From NCBI RefSeq assembly GCF_028737255.1, contig NZ_JAQZAN010000015.1, positions 98,074-162,073 on the forward strand: DNA of 64,000 nt, given 5' to 3'. The notes beneath the pieces were generated by a model that was not told the DNA's origin, ran no database searches, and was given only the letters and a program-made list of their open reading frames with translations. Of the stretch, positions 8,405-16,575 are shown one piece after another. Position 1 is the first letter of the stretch. The number at the start of each line of letters is the position of its first letter. Source of the stretch: Actinomycetospora straminea (lineage in GTDB: Bacteria > Actinomycetota > Actinomycetes > Mycobacteriales > Pseudonocardiaceae). The position numbers were made by a program, and so were the translations under genes.

Positions 8405-9883
8405 CTACGCCACGACGCCCGGCGGTCCACCGGACACGTCCCGGCTGCGGGCGAGCCCCCGGGCGATCCGGTCGACCCGACCGGGCAGCAGCAGCACGAG
8501 CGCGCCCACGACGAGCCACCCCACGACGACGAGGGGGCCTGCGTCGCCCGACGAGGCGACCGAGGCGATCTCGAGCCCGAGCACGGTGCCGGCGGCCAGC
8601 GCCCCGAGCACGGGCCACGCGACCGCCGCACGGCGCCCGGCCCGCCACCGCAGACGGGCCGCCGCCAGGTCGGTGACCACGTACATCACCAGCAGGCTTA
8701 GCACTCCGAGGGTCGCCAGGCTGAAGAACGTGCGGGACGGCGAGGCACCGGCCAGGCGGAAGCCGGCGAGCAGCGCCAGCGACATCGCCAGCTCGACGGC
8801 CACGGGGGCGAGGGGAGTGCCGGAGGCGGCGACCGAGGCGAGGCGGCCGGGCAGGACGCGGTCGCGGGCCAGCGCGAACAGCAGCCGCGTCCCCACCACG
8901 ACGCACCCCAGCCCGGCGCCCACGGCGCTGATCACGGCCACGAGATCCAGGACGACGGCCATCGGGGTCCCGACGTAGCGGCCCGCGAGGTCGTCGAGCG
9001 GCGCCGACGACCCGGCGAACGCCGCGACGCCGGCCGGGTCGGTGCCGAACCCGAGGCTCTGGGCGACCATGCACGCGGCGTAGAAGACCGCGCCGAGCCC
9101 GATCGCGACGAGCATGGCGCGCGGGACCGTGCGGCGGGGGGCGCGGGCCTCCTCCCCGAGCGACCCGGCGGACTCGAAGCCCGCGAACGCGAGGAAGCCC
9201 CCGGTGACCGCGGCCGCGGCGGTGATCGCGGTGGTCCCCTCGGGGAGCCGCAGGACGGCCTCGGCGGCCCGGGGTCCGCCGGGCGCGGTGCCGGCACCGA
9301 GGCGCCAGAAGACGACCAGCATCAGCACCAGGATCAACAGCACCGCCACGACCTCGACGATCGCGAGGGACCAGGTCGTGGGTCGGATCCCGCCGATCGC
9401 CAGCAGCCCGACCACCGCCCACCCCGCGAGCGCGAGGACGAACCAGTCCAGGCCCGGGGCCAGGCCGGTGGTCTGCAGCACCGCCTGGGCGAACACCGCG
9501 ATCCCGGACAGCGACACCGCGGGGAAGACGAGGTAGGTACCGAGCATCGCCCAGCCGGCCAGGAAGCCGGTCCGGGGGCCCACCGCCCCGCCGACGAAGC
9601 CGTAGACCGACCCGGCGTGGCTGAACTCCCCGGACAGCGCCACGAAACCGGAGCTCACCAGCAGCACGAGCACGGCCGCGAGGACGAACGCCAGCGGTGC
9701 GGCCGAACCGACCAGCTCGGCCGCACCCGGACCCGTGATCGACATGGCGAGGGTGGGGGCCATGACACCCACCGAGAGCGCGGCCGGGCCCCAGAACCCG
9801 AGCACGCGCCGCAGTCCGCGGCGTGGACCGTTCGGGGTACCAGGCGTCTCATCGGGCTCCATGACGACGGGTGTCTTCGTCAT
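8405..9883 (-). CDS. APC family amino acid/polyamine permease
   Basis: A 492-residue integral membrane protein with about twelve hydrophobic segments and the amino acid-polyamine-organocation signature. The first helix carries the ALSVGVMAPTLAMSITGPG block and helix 6 the GFLAFAGFESAGSLGEEA block, with the family FESAxxLGEEA sequence. It should import an amino acid or amine using a proton or sodium gradient; specificity cannot be read. The ATG at 9883 is used here; a second ATG at 9862 is possible. It is divergent from the GH15 gene across about 140 bases that should hold both promoters, and convergent with the zinc-finger gene. Confidence 0.9.
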   Translation of the reverse strand: MTKTPVVMEPDETPGTPNGPRRGLRRVLGFWGPAALSVGVMAPTLAMSITGPGAAELVGSAAPLAFVLAAVLVLLVSSGFVALSGEFSHAGSVYGFVGGAVGPRTGFLAGWAMLGTYLVFPAVSLSGIAVFAQAVLQTTGLAPGLDWFVLALAGWAVVGLLAIGGIRPTTWSLAIVEVVAVLLILVLMLVVFWRLGAGTAPGGPRAAEAVLRLPEGTTAITAAAAVTGGFLAFAGFESAGSLGEEARAPRRTVPRAMLVAIGLGAVFYAACMVAQSLGFGTDPAGVAAFAGSSAPLDDLAGRYVGTPMAVVLDLVAVISAVGAGLGCVVVGTRLLFALARDRVLPGRLASVAASGTPLAPVAVELAMSLALLAGFRLAGASPSRTFFSLATLGVLSLLVMYVVTDLAAARLRWRAGRRAAVAWPVLGALAAGTVLGLEIASVASSGDAGPLVVVGWLVVGALVLLLPGRVDRIARGLARSRDVSGGPPGVVA

Positions 9884-10026
9884 GGAGTCATAGTTCTGGG
9901 CGGGCCTGGGCCCGCTGTACCTCCGGTGGGGTGAACGACCGGCGCGGCTCCCACGGCGCCGGGAGGTGTAACGCCCGACGGGGACCACGGGTCTGCGGCA
10001 CACCGCCCTCGACCCCGGGAGACGAC

Positions 10027-11886
10027 ATGAGCACCACGGCCATCGCCGACCACGCGTTGCTTTCCGACCGTCACAGCGCCGCGCTCGTGAGCCGGGCCGG
10101 TTCCGTGGACTGGTTGTGCTTCCCGCGCTTCGACAGCCCGTCGGTGTTCGGTCGCCTGCTCGACGACGTGGCCGGTCACCTCGAGGTCGCGCCGGCCGTC
10201 GCCGAGGACGCCACGACGAGCCGGCGGTACGTGGACGAGACCCTGGTGCTCGAGACGACGTGGGCGACCCCGGGCGGGACGCTCGTGCTCACCGACGCGC
10301 TCGCCACCGGCCCCAGCACGGACCCGCACGCCCTGGGCAGTGCGGCGCCCCGGCTGCTGGTCCGGGCCGCCGAGTGCACGGCGGGCGACGTCGAGGTCGG
10401 GATCGAGTTCGTCCCCCGGCCCGAGTACGGGTTGGTCGAGCCGCTGCTCGAGGGCGTGCCCGGCGGCGTCGTGGCCCGCGGCGGCGGCGACGTGCTGGTG
10501 CTCTCCTGCCCGGTCCCGCTGGCGGTGGCGAACGGGAGCGCCACCGGCGTGCTGCGCCTCCACGCCGGGGAGCGCGTGCTCCTGGGGCTGGCGCACCGCA
10601 GCACCTCGGAGGCCTTCCCCACGCCCTGGGGAGCCGCCGAGCTCGACACCGCCCTGCGCGACACCGTCGAGGCCTGGCGCACGTGGTCCCGGGCCCACCA
10701 GAGCTACCAGGGACCGTGGCGTGAGCTGGTCCACCACAGCGGACGCGTGCTGCAGGCGCTGACCTACCAGCCCACGGGCGCGGTGGTGGCGGCCGCGACG
10801 ACCTCGTTGCCCGAAGGCGTCGGCGGCGAGCGCAACTGGGACTACCGCTACACCTGGGTGCGCGACGCGTGCTTCACCCTCGAGGCACTGTGGGTGGCGG
10901 CCTGTCCCGACGAGGCGCACCAGTTCTTCGACTACCTCGCCGTGAGCGCGGCCGCGTCGGTGCGCGGGCGTGACGCCGACCTCCAGATCATGTTCGGCAT
11001 CGGCGGCGAGCACGACCTGACCGAGCGGACCCTGGACCACCTCGCGGGCTGGCGCGACTCGCGCCCGGTCCGGGTGGGCAACGGGGCCTGGAGCCAGCGG
11101 CAGATCGACGTCTACGGCGAGCTGCTCGGCGCCGCACACCAGCTCTTCGACCAGCTCAACCCGGACCACCCCGGCGCCGGGGCCTGGCGGGAGTTCCTCG
11201 TGGCGTGCGCGGACACCGCGGCACGGCGCTGGCGCGAGACCGACCAGGGCATCTGGGAGGTCCGGGGCGAACCCCGGCACTTCCTGTACTCCAAGCTCAT
11301 GTGCTGGGTCGCGCTGGACCGGGCCATCGCCCTGGCCGAGCCGTTGCGCGCGGACGCGAAGGTCGAGGGCTGGCGCGCCGCCGCCGCCGAGATCCGCGAG
11401 GCCGTCCTGACGCAGGGTTGGAGCGACACCGCGAAGTCGTTCACCCAGTCGTTCGGCTCGCTCGACCTGGACGCGAGCAACCTGATGATGCCCATCGTCG
11501 GGTTCCTGCCGGCCGACGATCCACGGATGCTGGCCACCATCGACGCCGTCGCCGACCGGCTCACCGACGAGCGCGGCCTCGTCTACCGCTATCGCACCGA
11601 GGGCGGCGTCGACGGGCTCGCCGGCGAGGAGGGCACCTTCCTGCTGTGCACGTTCTGGCTCGCCCGGGCGCTGGCCGAGGCCGACCAGGTCGACCGGGCT
11701 CGTGCGGTCTTCGACCGCGCGGCGACCTACGTCAACGACGTGGGCCTGCTCGCCGAGGAGGTCGACGAGTCCACCGGCGAGCTGCTCGGGAACTTCCCGC
11801 AGGCCTTCAGCCACATCGGGCTCGTCAACGCCGCCTGGGCGATCTCGGAGGCCGAGCAGCGGGTCGCGTCCGGCGCACCGAGGTGA
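10027..11886 (+). CDS. Glycoside hydrolase family 15 protein (glucoamylase/trehalase-like)
   Basis: A 619-residue GH15 protein, the usual size of actinobacterial cytosolic members that include trehalases. The N-terminal beta domain starts with DHALLSDRHSAALVSRAGSVDWLCFPRFDSP-type sequence, and the (alpha/alpha)6 catalytic domain has GERNWDYRYTWVRDA and, near the C-terminus, the conserved GLAGEEGTFLLCTFW block that carries a catalytic Glu. There is no signal peptide. It probably hydrolyses alpha-glucosidic bonds such as trehalose. GGGAGACGAC precedes the ATG as ribosome site. The LuxR regulator follows 75 bases downstream on the same strand and may respond to sugar status. Confidence 0.9.
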   Translation: MSTTAIADHALLSDRHSAALVSRAGSVDWLCFPRFDSPSVFGRLLDDVAGHLEVAPAVAEDATTSRRYVDETLVLETTWATPGGTLVLTDALATGPSTDPHALGSAAPRLLVRAAECTAGDVEVGIEFVPRPEYGLVEPLLEGVPGGVVARGGGDVLVLSCPVPLAVANGSATGVLRLHAGERVLLGLAHRSTSEAFPTPWGAAELDTALRDTVEAWRTWSRAHQSYQGPWRELVHHSGRVLQALTYQPTGAVVAAATTSLPEGVGGERNWDYRYTWVRDACFTLEALWVAACPDEAHQFFDYLAVSAAASVRGRDADLQIMFGIGGEHDLTERTLDHLAGWRDSRPVRVGNGAWSQRQIDVYGELLGAAHQLFDQLNPDHPGAGAWREFLVACADTAARRWRETDQGIWEVRGEPRHFLYSKLMCWVALDRAIALAEPLRADAKVEGWRAAAAEIREAVLTQGWSDTAKSFTQSFGSLDLDASNLMMPIVGFLPADDPRMLATIDAVADRLTDERGLVYRYRTEGGVDGLAGEEGTFLLCTFWLARALAEADQVDRARAVFDRAATYVNDVGLLAEEVDESTGELLGNFPQAFSHIGLVNAAWAISEAEQRVASGAPR

Positions 11887-11961
11887 TCGTGCCCCGATGG
11901 GCCACGGTCGTTCGGGTACGAGGGCCCGGGCACATCGTTCCTTCCGGGCCGGCCACCCCCG

Positions 11962-14226
11962 GTGCACCCTGAGGGCGTGCGGGACGACCAGGCACCGGAG
12001 GTGGCGGCGCCGGGCCAGGCCGAGGTGCTCGGTGACACCTGGCTGCTCGCGACCAAGCTGCGCGTCCCGCGGCGTCGTTCCCTGGTCCACCGTCCCCGCC
12101 TCGTCCGCCTCCTGGACGAGGTCGCGGACCACACGCTGACGCTGCTCGTCGCCCCGCCCGGCTGGGGCAAGACCTCCCTGCTCAGCGACTGGTGCCACGC
12201 CGGCGACGGTCGGGCCGTCGCCTGGTTGTCCCTCGACCGTGAGGAGGGCGATCCCCACCGCTTCTGGCACTACGTCGTGGCCGCGCTGCGCACGGTCGTG
12301 CCCGGGCTCGGCGAGCAGGCGCTGCAGGCCCTCGGGACACGCCAGGCGCTCACCGAGGCGGTGCTGCCGTCGCTGATCAACGAGCTGGTCACCGTCGACG
12401 AGCCCGTGGTGCTCGTCCTCGACGACTACCACGTGGTGACCAACACGGAGGTCCACGACGCCGTCGCGTACCTCCTTCGCCGGGCGGCCCCGGGCCTGCG
12501 GCTGGTCGTCGCGACGCGCAGCGACCCGCCCCTGCCCACCGGCCGGCTCCGGGCCGCGGGCGAGCTCGTCGAGATCCGCGCCGCGGAGCTGGCGTTCACC
12601 GGGGCGGAGGCCGGCGAGCTCCTCAACCGCGAGCTGGCCCTCGACCTCGGCGAGGAGGACGTGGCGCGCCTGGGCCGGCGCACCGAGGGGTGGGCGGCCG
12701 GGTTGTACCTCGCCGGCCTGTCGATGCAGGGACGTGACGACCGCGCCGCCTCCGTCGCGGCCTTCGCCGGGACCGACCGGTACGTCCTGGACTACCTGGG
12801 CCCGGAACTCCTCGCCGGCCAGCCCGAGGACCTGCGCCGCTTCCTGACCCAGACCTCGATCCTCTCCCGGATGACGCCCGACCTCTGCGCCGCGGTCACG
12901 GGCCGCGCCGACAGCGCCGCCGTGCTCACGCACCTCGAGCGGACCAACGGCTTCCTCGTGGCGCTCGACGACCGGCAGGAGTGGTTCCGCTACCACCGGC
13001 TCTTCGGCGACCTGCTGCGCCACGAGCTGGGCCTCGCCGAGCCCGAGCGCATCCCGGACCTCCACCGGCGGGCGGCCCGCTGGCTGCGGGAGTCGGGGGA
13101 CGTGCCGGAGGCCATCGAGCACTTCCTCGCCGGCGGCGACGGCGACGGCGCCGCGGAGCTCGTCCTCGCGCACTGGACGCCGTACTTCAACGCGGGCCAT
13201 CTGCGGACCGTCGAGCGCTGGCTCGAGATGCTGCCGTCCGAGCGAGTGGAACGGGACGCCGGCTTGTGCCTGGCGAGGACCTGGGTGCTGCTCGACCAGG
13301 GTCGCCTCGACGTCGCGAGCGCCTGGGTCATGCGGGCCGAGCAGGCCGCCACCGGTCCCGACACCGCCCGCGACGCCGCGCTGGCCCGCGCCGTGCACCG
13401 CTTCAAGATCGGGGACGTCGGCGCGTGCCACGCCGCCGCCCGCCGGGTGCTCGAGCTCGGGTCCGGGGACGGGTTCGGCGACACCGTGGCCCGCTGCATC
13501 CTCGGTGTCGGTCTGTTTTGGCGGGGCGACGCCGTGGCGGCGGTCAGGACGCTCACCGAGGCGGTGCGGTCGGCCCGCGGCGCCGACAACCAGCTCGCCG
13601 AGATCTACGCCCTGGGCTACCTCGCCGTGGCGCACCTGCACGCCGGCGCCCTCACCGAGGGTCGGCGCGTCGCCGACGTCGCCATGGCGAAGGTCGTCGA
13701 GCCCGCGGTTTCCGAGCACTTCGTCGCGGCCTTGCCGCACACGGCGCACGCCGCCCTGCTCTCGGCGAGCGGGCAGCTCGACCGAGCAGAGCCGGCCGCG
13801 GACCGCGCGGTCGGCCTCGCGCGTCGCGGCGCCGGCCGTCTCGAGATCGGGCTGGCCCTGGCCCACCAGGCCCAGATCCGGATCGCCCTCGGGCAGGACG
13901 GCACCGCGGCCCTCGACGACGCGCGCCAGGTCGTCCAGGGGTGCCCGGACCCCGGGTGGCTCCCCGAGCGCCTCGCGGGCCTCCGGCGGTCCCTGCGCGC
14001 CGCGGCTCCGCGGCCGGTGGCGGGTGACGGCACCTCGTCGTTGAGCGAGCGCGAGGCGGCGCTGCTCCCGCTGCTCGCCGGGACGCTCTCCCTGCGCGAG
14101 ATCGGCGCCGTCCTGCACGTCTCGGTGAACACCGTCAAGACGCACAGCCGCGTGCTGTACCGCAAGCTCGACGTCACCTCCCGCGACGACGCCGTCCACC
14201 GTGCTCGTCAGCTCGGGCTGCTGTGA
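11962..14226 (+). CDS. Large ATP-binding LuxR family regulator (MalT-like)
   Basis: A 754-residue STAND-type regulator. Domains in order: an NTPase with Walker A APPGWGKT (64-71) and Walker B around VVLVLDDYHVV, a winged region, a long TPR-like helical part (about 350-680), and a C-terminal LuxR helix-turn-helix (LSEREAALLPLLAG to VNTVKTHSRVLYRKL). This is the layout of MalT, which switches on genes after inducer and ATP binding. The GTG at 11962 is used; another in-frame GTG at 11977 is possible. It follows a GH15 glycosidase, so sugar sensing is a reasonable guess. Its last 19 bases overlap the opposite-strand small gene. Confidence 0.9.
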   Translation: MHPEGVRDDQAPEVAAPGQAEVLGDTWLLATKLRVPRRRSLVHRPRLVRLLDEVADHTLTLLVAPPGWGKTSLLSDWCHAGDGRAVAWLSLDREEGDPHRFWHYVVAALRTVVPGLGEQALQALGTRQALTEAVLPSLINELVTVDEPVVLVLDDYHVVTNTEVHDAVAYLLRRAAPGLRLVVATRSDPPLPTGRLRAAGELVEIRAAELAFTGAEAGELLNRELALDLGEEDVARLGRRTEGWAAGLYLAGLSMQGRDDRAASVAAFAGTDRYVLDYLGPELLAGQPEDLRRFLTQTSILSRMTPDLCAAVTGRADSAAVLTHLERTNGFLVALDDRQEWFRYHRLFGDLLRHELGLAEPERIPDLHRRAARWLRESGDVPEAIEHFLAGGDGDGAAELVLAHWTPYFNAGHLRTVERWLEMLPSERVERDAGLCLARTWVLLDQGRLDVASAWVMRAEQAATGPDTARDAALARAVHRFKIGDVGACHAAARRVLELGSGDGFGDTVARCILGVGLFWRGDAVAAVRTLTEAVRSARGADNQLAEIYALGYLAVAHLHAGALTEGRRVADVAMAKVVEPAVSEHFVAALPHTAHAALLSASGQLDRAEPAADRAVGLARRGAGRLEIGLALAHQAQIRIALGQDGTAALDDARQVVQGCPDPGWLPERLAGLRRSLRAAAPRPVAGDGTSSLSEREAALLPLLAGTLSLREIGAVLHVSVNTVKTHSRVLYRKLDVTSRDDAVHRARQLGLL

Positions 14227-14444
14227 GCGCGGTGCGTGGCGGGCGGCTCGACCTCGACCCCGGTCAGCTCGAGTCCCAGATCCCGCAGCCTGTCGATCAC
14301 TCCGTACACGGCGGACGCGTCCGGTAGCTCCCCGATCAGCACACGGCCGCCGCCGCCCGGGTCCAGGCAGACCCCATCGATGGCGGACGCGAAGCGAGCA
14401 CTCAAGCGCTCGCGGACGCGGAACCTGACGACGGTCGCCACCAT
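14208..14444 (-). CDS. Small conserved-looking protein of unknown function
   Basis: Encodes 78 residues starting MVATVVRFRVRERLS. It resembles a common small actinobacterial family with the pattern (F/V)RV..LS..L...F...(variable)...L.G.LPD.AAL.G.L.R...LGLEL; here the end is GELPDASAVYGVIDRLRDLGLELTGVEVEP. The function is unknown. The ATG at 14444 lies inside the last of four tandem GGAGGCATGG units; starting at the outermost ATG (14474) would add ten residues in the same frame. Its 3' end overlaps the LuxR gene tail. It is divergent from the sigma factor across a region with a palindrome. Confidence 0.7.
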   Translation of the reverse strand: MVATVVRFRVRERLSARFASAIDGVCLDPGGGGRVLIGELPDASAVYGVIDRLRDLGLELTGVEVEPPATHRAHSSPS

Positions 14445-14480
14445 GCCTCCCCATGCCTCCCCATGCCTCCCCATGCCTCC
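14441..14480 (-). repeat. Four tandem copies of a 10-bp RBS-ATG unit
   Basis: Read on the minus strand the unit is GGAGGCATGG, repeated four times without change. Every copy holds a strong Shine-Dalgarno (GGAGG) and an ATG. ATGs lie 10 bases apart, so successive copies address different reading frames; the first and fourth are both in frame with the downstream small gene. Each GGAGG lies 11 bases before the ATG of the next unit. Confidence 0.9.
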
Positions 14481-14548
14481 CCGCGGTCCGCTGCCCGACG
14501 AAACTCAGTGTGCTCGTGGGGTGACGAATCGACGCTCACCCTGCCCGG

Positions 14549-14564
14549 GTTCACCCGGGTGAAC
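14549..14564. promoter_or_regulatory. Perfect 16-bp palindrome upstream of the sigma factor gene
   Basis: GTTCACCCGGGTGAAC reads the same on both strands and lies between the divergent small gene and the sigma factor, 78 bases before the sigma start. The form is that of an operator for a dimeric repressor. The protein binding it is unknown. Confidence 0.6.
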
Positions 14565-14642
14565 AGGTCGCTCGGTGCTGACCGACCTCGTGCCTCGGCG
14601 GGAGCGTGGCCTCCGGAACAACGCCCGTCCCCGGAGGTCAGG

Positions 14643-15272
14643 ATGCCCGCCGCCACGACCTGCGTCGCACCGACCGAGCGCGCGCCCGACGCGGATGCCG
14701 AGCTCCTCGAGTCGTTGCGGGCTCGGCAGGAGGCCGCCTACGTCACTCTCGTCCGCCGCTACACCCCGTTGATGCTCCGCCTGGCGCGGCCCTACCTGCC
14801 CAACCAGGCGGTGACCGAGGAGGTCGTCCAGGACACCTGGTGCTCGGTGCTCACCGGCATCGACGCCTTCGAAGGACGGTCGTCGTTCAAGACCTGGCTC
14901 CTGCGCATCCTGCTGAACACCGCCCGCAGCCGCGGACAGCGCGAGCACCGCACTCTCGCCTGGGACTGCGTGCCCGGCGAGGCGGCAGCCTGGGAGTCCC
15001 TGCTCGAGCCCGTGACGGTCACCCCGGAGGCGTGGGTCGTCGAGGCGGAGACGTTCTCCGCGGTCGGCGACGCGCTCGAGCTCCTGCCGTCACGACAGCG
15101 CGCGGTGTTCGTCCTGCGCGACCTGGACGGGTGCAGCGCCTCCGAGGTCTGCGCGCGGCTCGGCATCACGGCGGGCAACCAGCGGGTCCTCCTCCACCGC
15201 GCCCGGGCCCACCTGCGTGCCGCGTTGCCCGCCTCGACCCTGGCGGTGAGCCGCGTGGGGTTCCCCCGCTAG
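14643..15272 (+). CDS. ECF-type RNA polymerase sigma factor
   Basis: A 209-residue sigma-70 family protein of the extracytoplasmic-function type. Region 2 has LVRRYTPLMLRLARPYLP through VVQDTWCSVLTGIDAFEGRSSFKTWLLRI, and region 4 has LPSRQRAVFVLRDLDGCSASEVCARLGIT with a helix-turn-helix ending in RVLLHRARAHLR. It should direct RNA polymerase to a small regulon. GGAGG lies seven bases before the ATG. No full anti-sigma gene is adjacent; the nearest candidate is the minimal zinc-finger protein 6 kb away, which is weak evidence. A palindrome upstream suggests repressor control. Confidence 0.9.
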   Translation: MPAATTCVAPTERAPDADAELLESLRARQEAAYVTLVRRYTPLMLRLARPYLPNQAVTEEVVQDTWCSVLTGIDAFEGRSSFKTWLLRILLNTARSRGQREHRTLAWDCVPGEAAAWESLLEPVTVTPEAWVVEAETFSAVGDALELLPSRQRAVFVLRDLDGCSASEVCARLGITAGNQRVLLHRARAHLRAALPASTLAVSRVGFPR

Positions 15273-15359
15273 CTCGGAGACCGAACGATGCGGCTGTGGG
15301 CGGTGACGGGGCCGGACAGCTGAACGGCGGCCAACCCTGCCGCTCGGGCAACGGGTCCT

Positions 15360-16049
15360 CTACGGGGACGTCGCCGCTCTCTTCCCCTGGACCCCGCGGC
15401 GAAGGCCCACGACGAGGACACCGAGAGCGAAGATCAGAAGGGCTGCCTGCGAGGCGACCGCAGCAAGGTCCTGGAAGGCGCCCTCCAGGCCGTTGTAGCC
15501 GACGTCGACGCCGACGGCGAGGGAGAGGACGCCGCTGATCGCGGCCAGCCAGGCCAACCAGAACGGACGGAACCCCGCTCTCGCGAGGGCGGAGCCGACG
15601 AGCACCAGAGTGACACCCAACAGCATGCGGAAGTAGCTCTGGAGCCCCCACTCGAGCCACCTGACCACCTCGGCGTCGGCGAACCGGAACTCCTTCTGCG
15701 ATCCCGACGTCACGTACCAGGCGCCGACTGCCTGCTTCAGCGCGATGCCGTCGATGGCCTGCAGGACGGCGAACATCGTCGCTGTCGCCGTGGTCGCACC
15801 GATGCCGAGCCAGGCGAGCACCCTGGCCCTCGATGTTCTTAGGAGTGCGACACAGAGAACGATCAGACCGGCGAGGCCGATCTCCACGCCCACGAACTGG
15901 CCGAAGTGCGTCAGCACCCATCCGCCGTCGGTCGCGTACGCAGTGAAGATCTCCGGGTGATCGTCCTCGGAGCCGGAGGGGTGCCAGGCCATCGTGACGA
16001 TCAGGTTGAACAAGAGGCCTCCGGTGAGGAGGACGCCGCTCGACCGCAC
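15360..16049 (-). CDS. Integral membrane protein of unknown function
   Basis: A 229-residue protein with about six hydrophobic segments (for example GGLLFNLIVTMAWHP, GLAGLIVLCVALL, MLLGVTLVLVGSAL). After the first helix it has HPSGSEDDHPEIFTAYAT, with several His and acidic residues facing one side. I recognise only a general resemblance to actinobacterial DUF4386-like membrane proteins. The GTG start at 16049 has AGGA seven bases upstream. It is transcribed away from the small membrane peptide gene, which is on the same strand further upstream. Confidence 0.75.
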   Translation of the reverse strand: MRSSGVLLTGGLLFNLIVTMAWHPSGSEDDHPEIFTAYATDGGWVLTHFGQFVGVEIGLAGLIVLCVALLRTSRARVLAWLGIGATTATATMFAVLQAIDGIALKQAVGAWYVTSGSQKEFRFADAEVVRWLEWGLQSYFRMLLGVTLVLVGSALARAGFRPFWLAWLAAISGVLSLAVGVDVGYNGLEGAFQDLAAVASQAALLIFALGVLVVGLRRGVQGKRAATSP

Positions 16050-16267
16050 CCATTCCTCGTTGCCTGTCCGTGTTCGCTGCCTGCGCTCATCCTCTGCATC
16101 TCCATCGCGCTACCTGCCCTGTGTCGGAGGGCCTCCTCATCGATCTCGCCCCGCCCGAGAGGTTCGGCCAGCAGATCCGCAGGGCTCGGGCGCGACCTCT
16201 CTGTCGCACGTCCGAGATCTCCTCCTCACCTCAGAGAAGAGCTCGTTGAGCAATCCGTCGATCGTGC

Positions 16268-16402
16268 TCAGGAGGCGTCATCGGCGGGCGGCGAGGACAA
16301 GGCCGACGACAGCACATCGCCGACGACGACGCCCAGGGAGACGAGCCCAACGATGAAGATCGCGACGGCGATGCCGTAGAACAACATGTGCTCACGCACC
16401 AT
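16268..16402 (-). CDS. 44-residue single-pass membrane peptide
   Basis: A very short gene with strong support from its start: GGAGG six bases before the ATG. It encodes a short charged N-terminus (MVREHM), one hydrophobic helix of about 24 residues (LFYGIAVAIFIVGLVSLGVV) and a small polar tail ending DDAS. The layout is that of regulatory or structural membrane microproteins. The sequence gives no function. Two larger readings of the opposite strand in this interval look random by composition. Confidence 0.65.
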   Translation of the reverse strand: MVREHMLFYGIAVAIFIVGLVSLGVVVGDVLSSALSSPPADDAS

Positions 16403-16575
16403 GACAGCCTCCGGTTGCAGGTTGCCTCACCGTGGAGCGCTGCGGGACGAGGTGTCAGGGCCGGACGTCATGTCCTCGCCGGGTCGGCCGTCCTGAGCGT
16501 CCGTGTCCCGAGGACGCGGGTCGCACGACCCCGTGAGCAGCTGGTCGCCGGCACTGGACGTGGGCTCGGCGGACG

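Noticed and set aside
9880..14454. A 1,524-codon open frame on the minus strand across the GH15 and LuxR genes
   Set aside because: It is the antisense shadow of two well-supported genes, with Gly/Arg/Val-rich text and no family pattern; long shadows are expected at this GC content.
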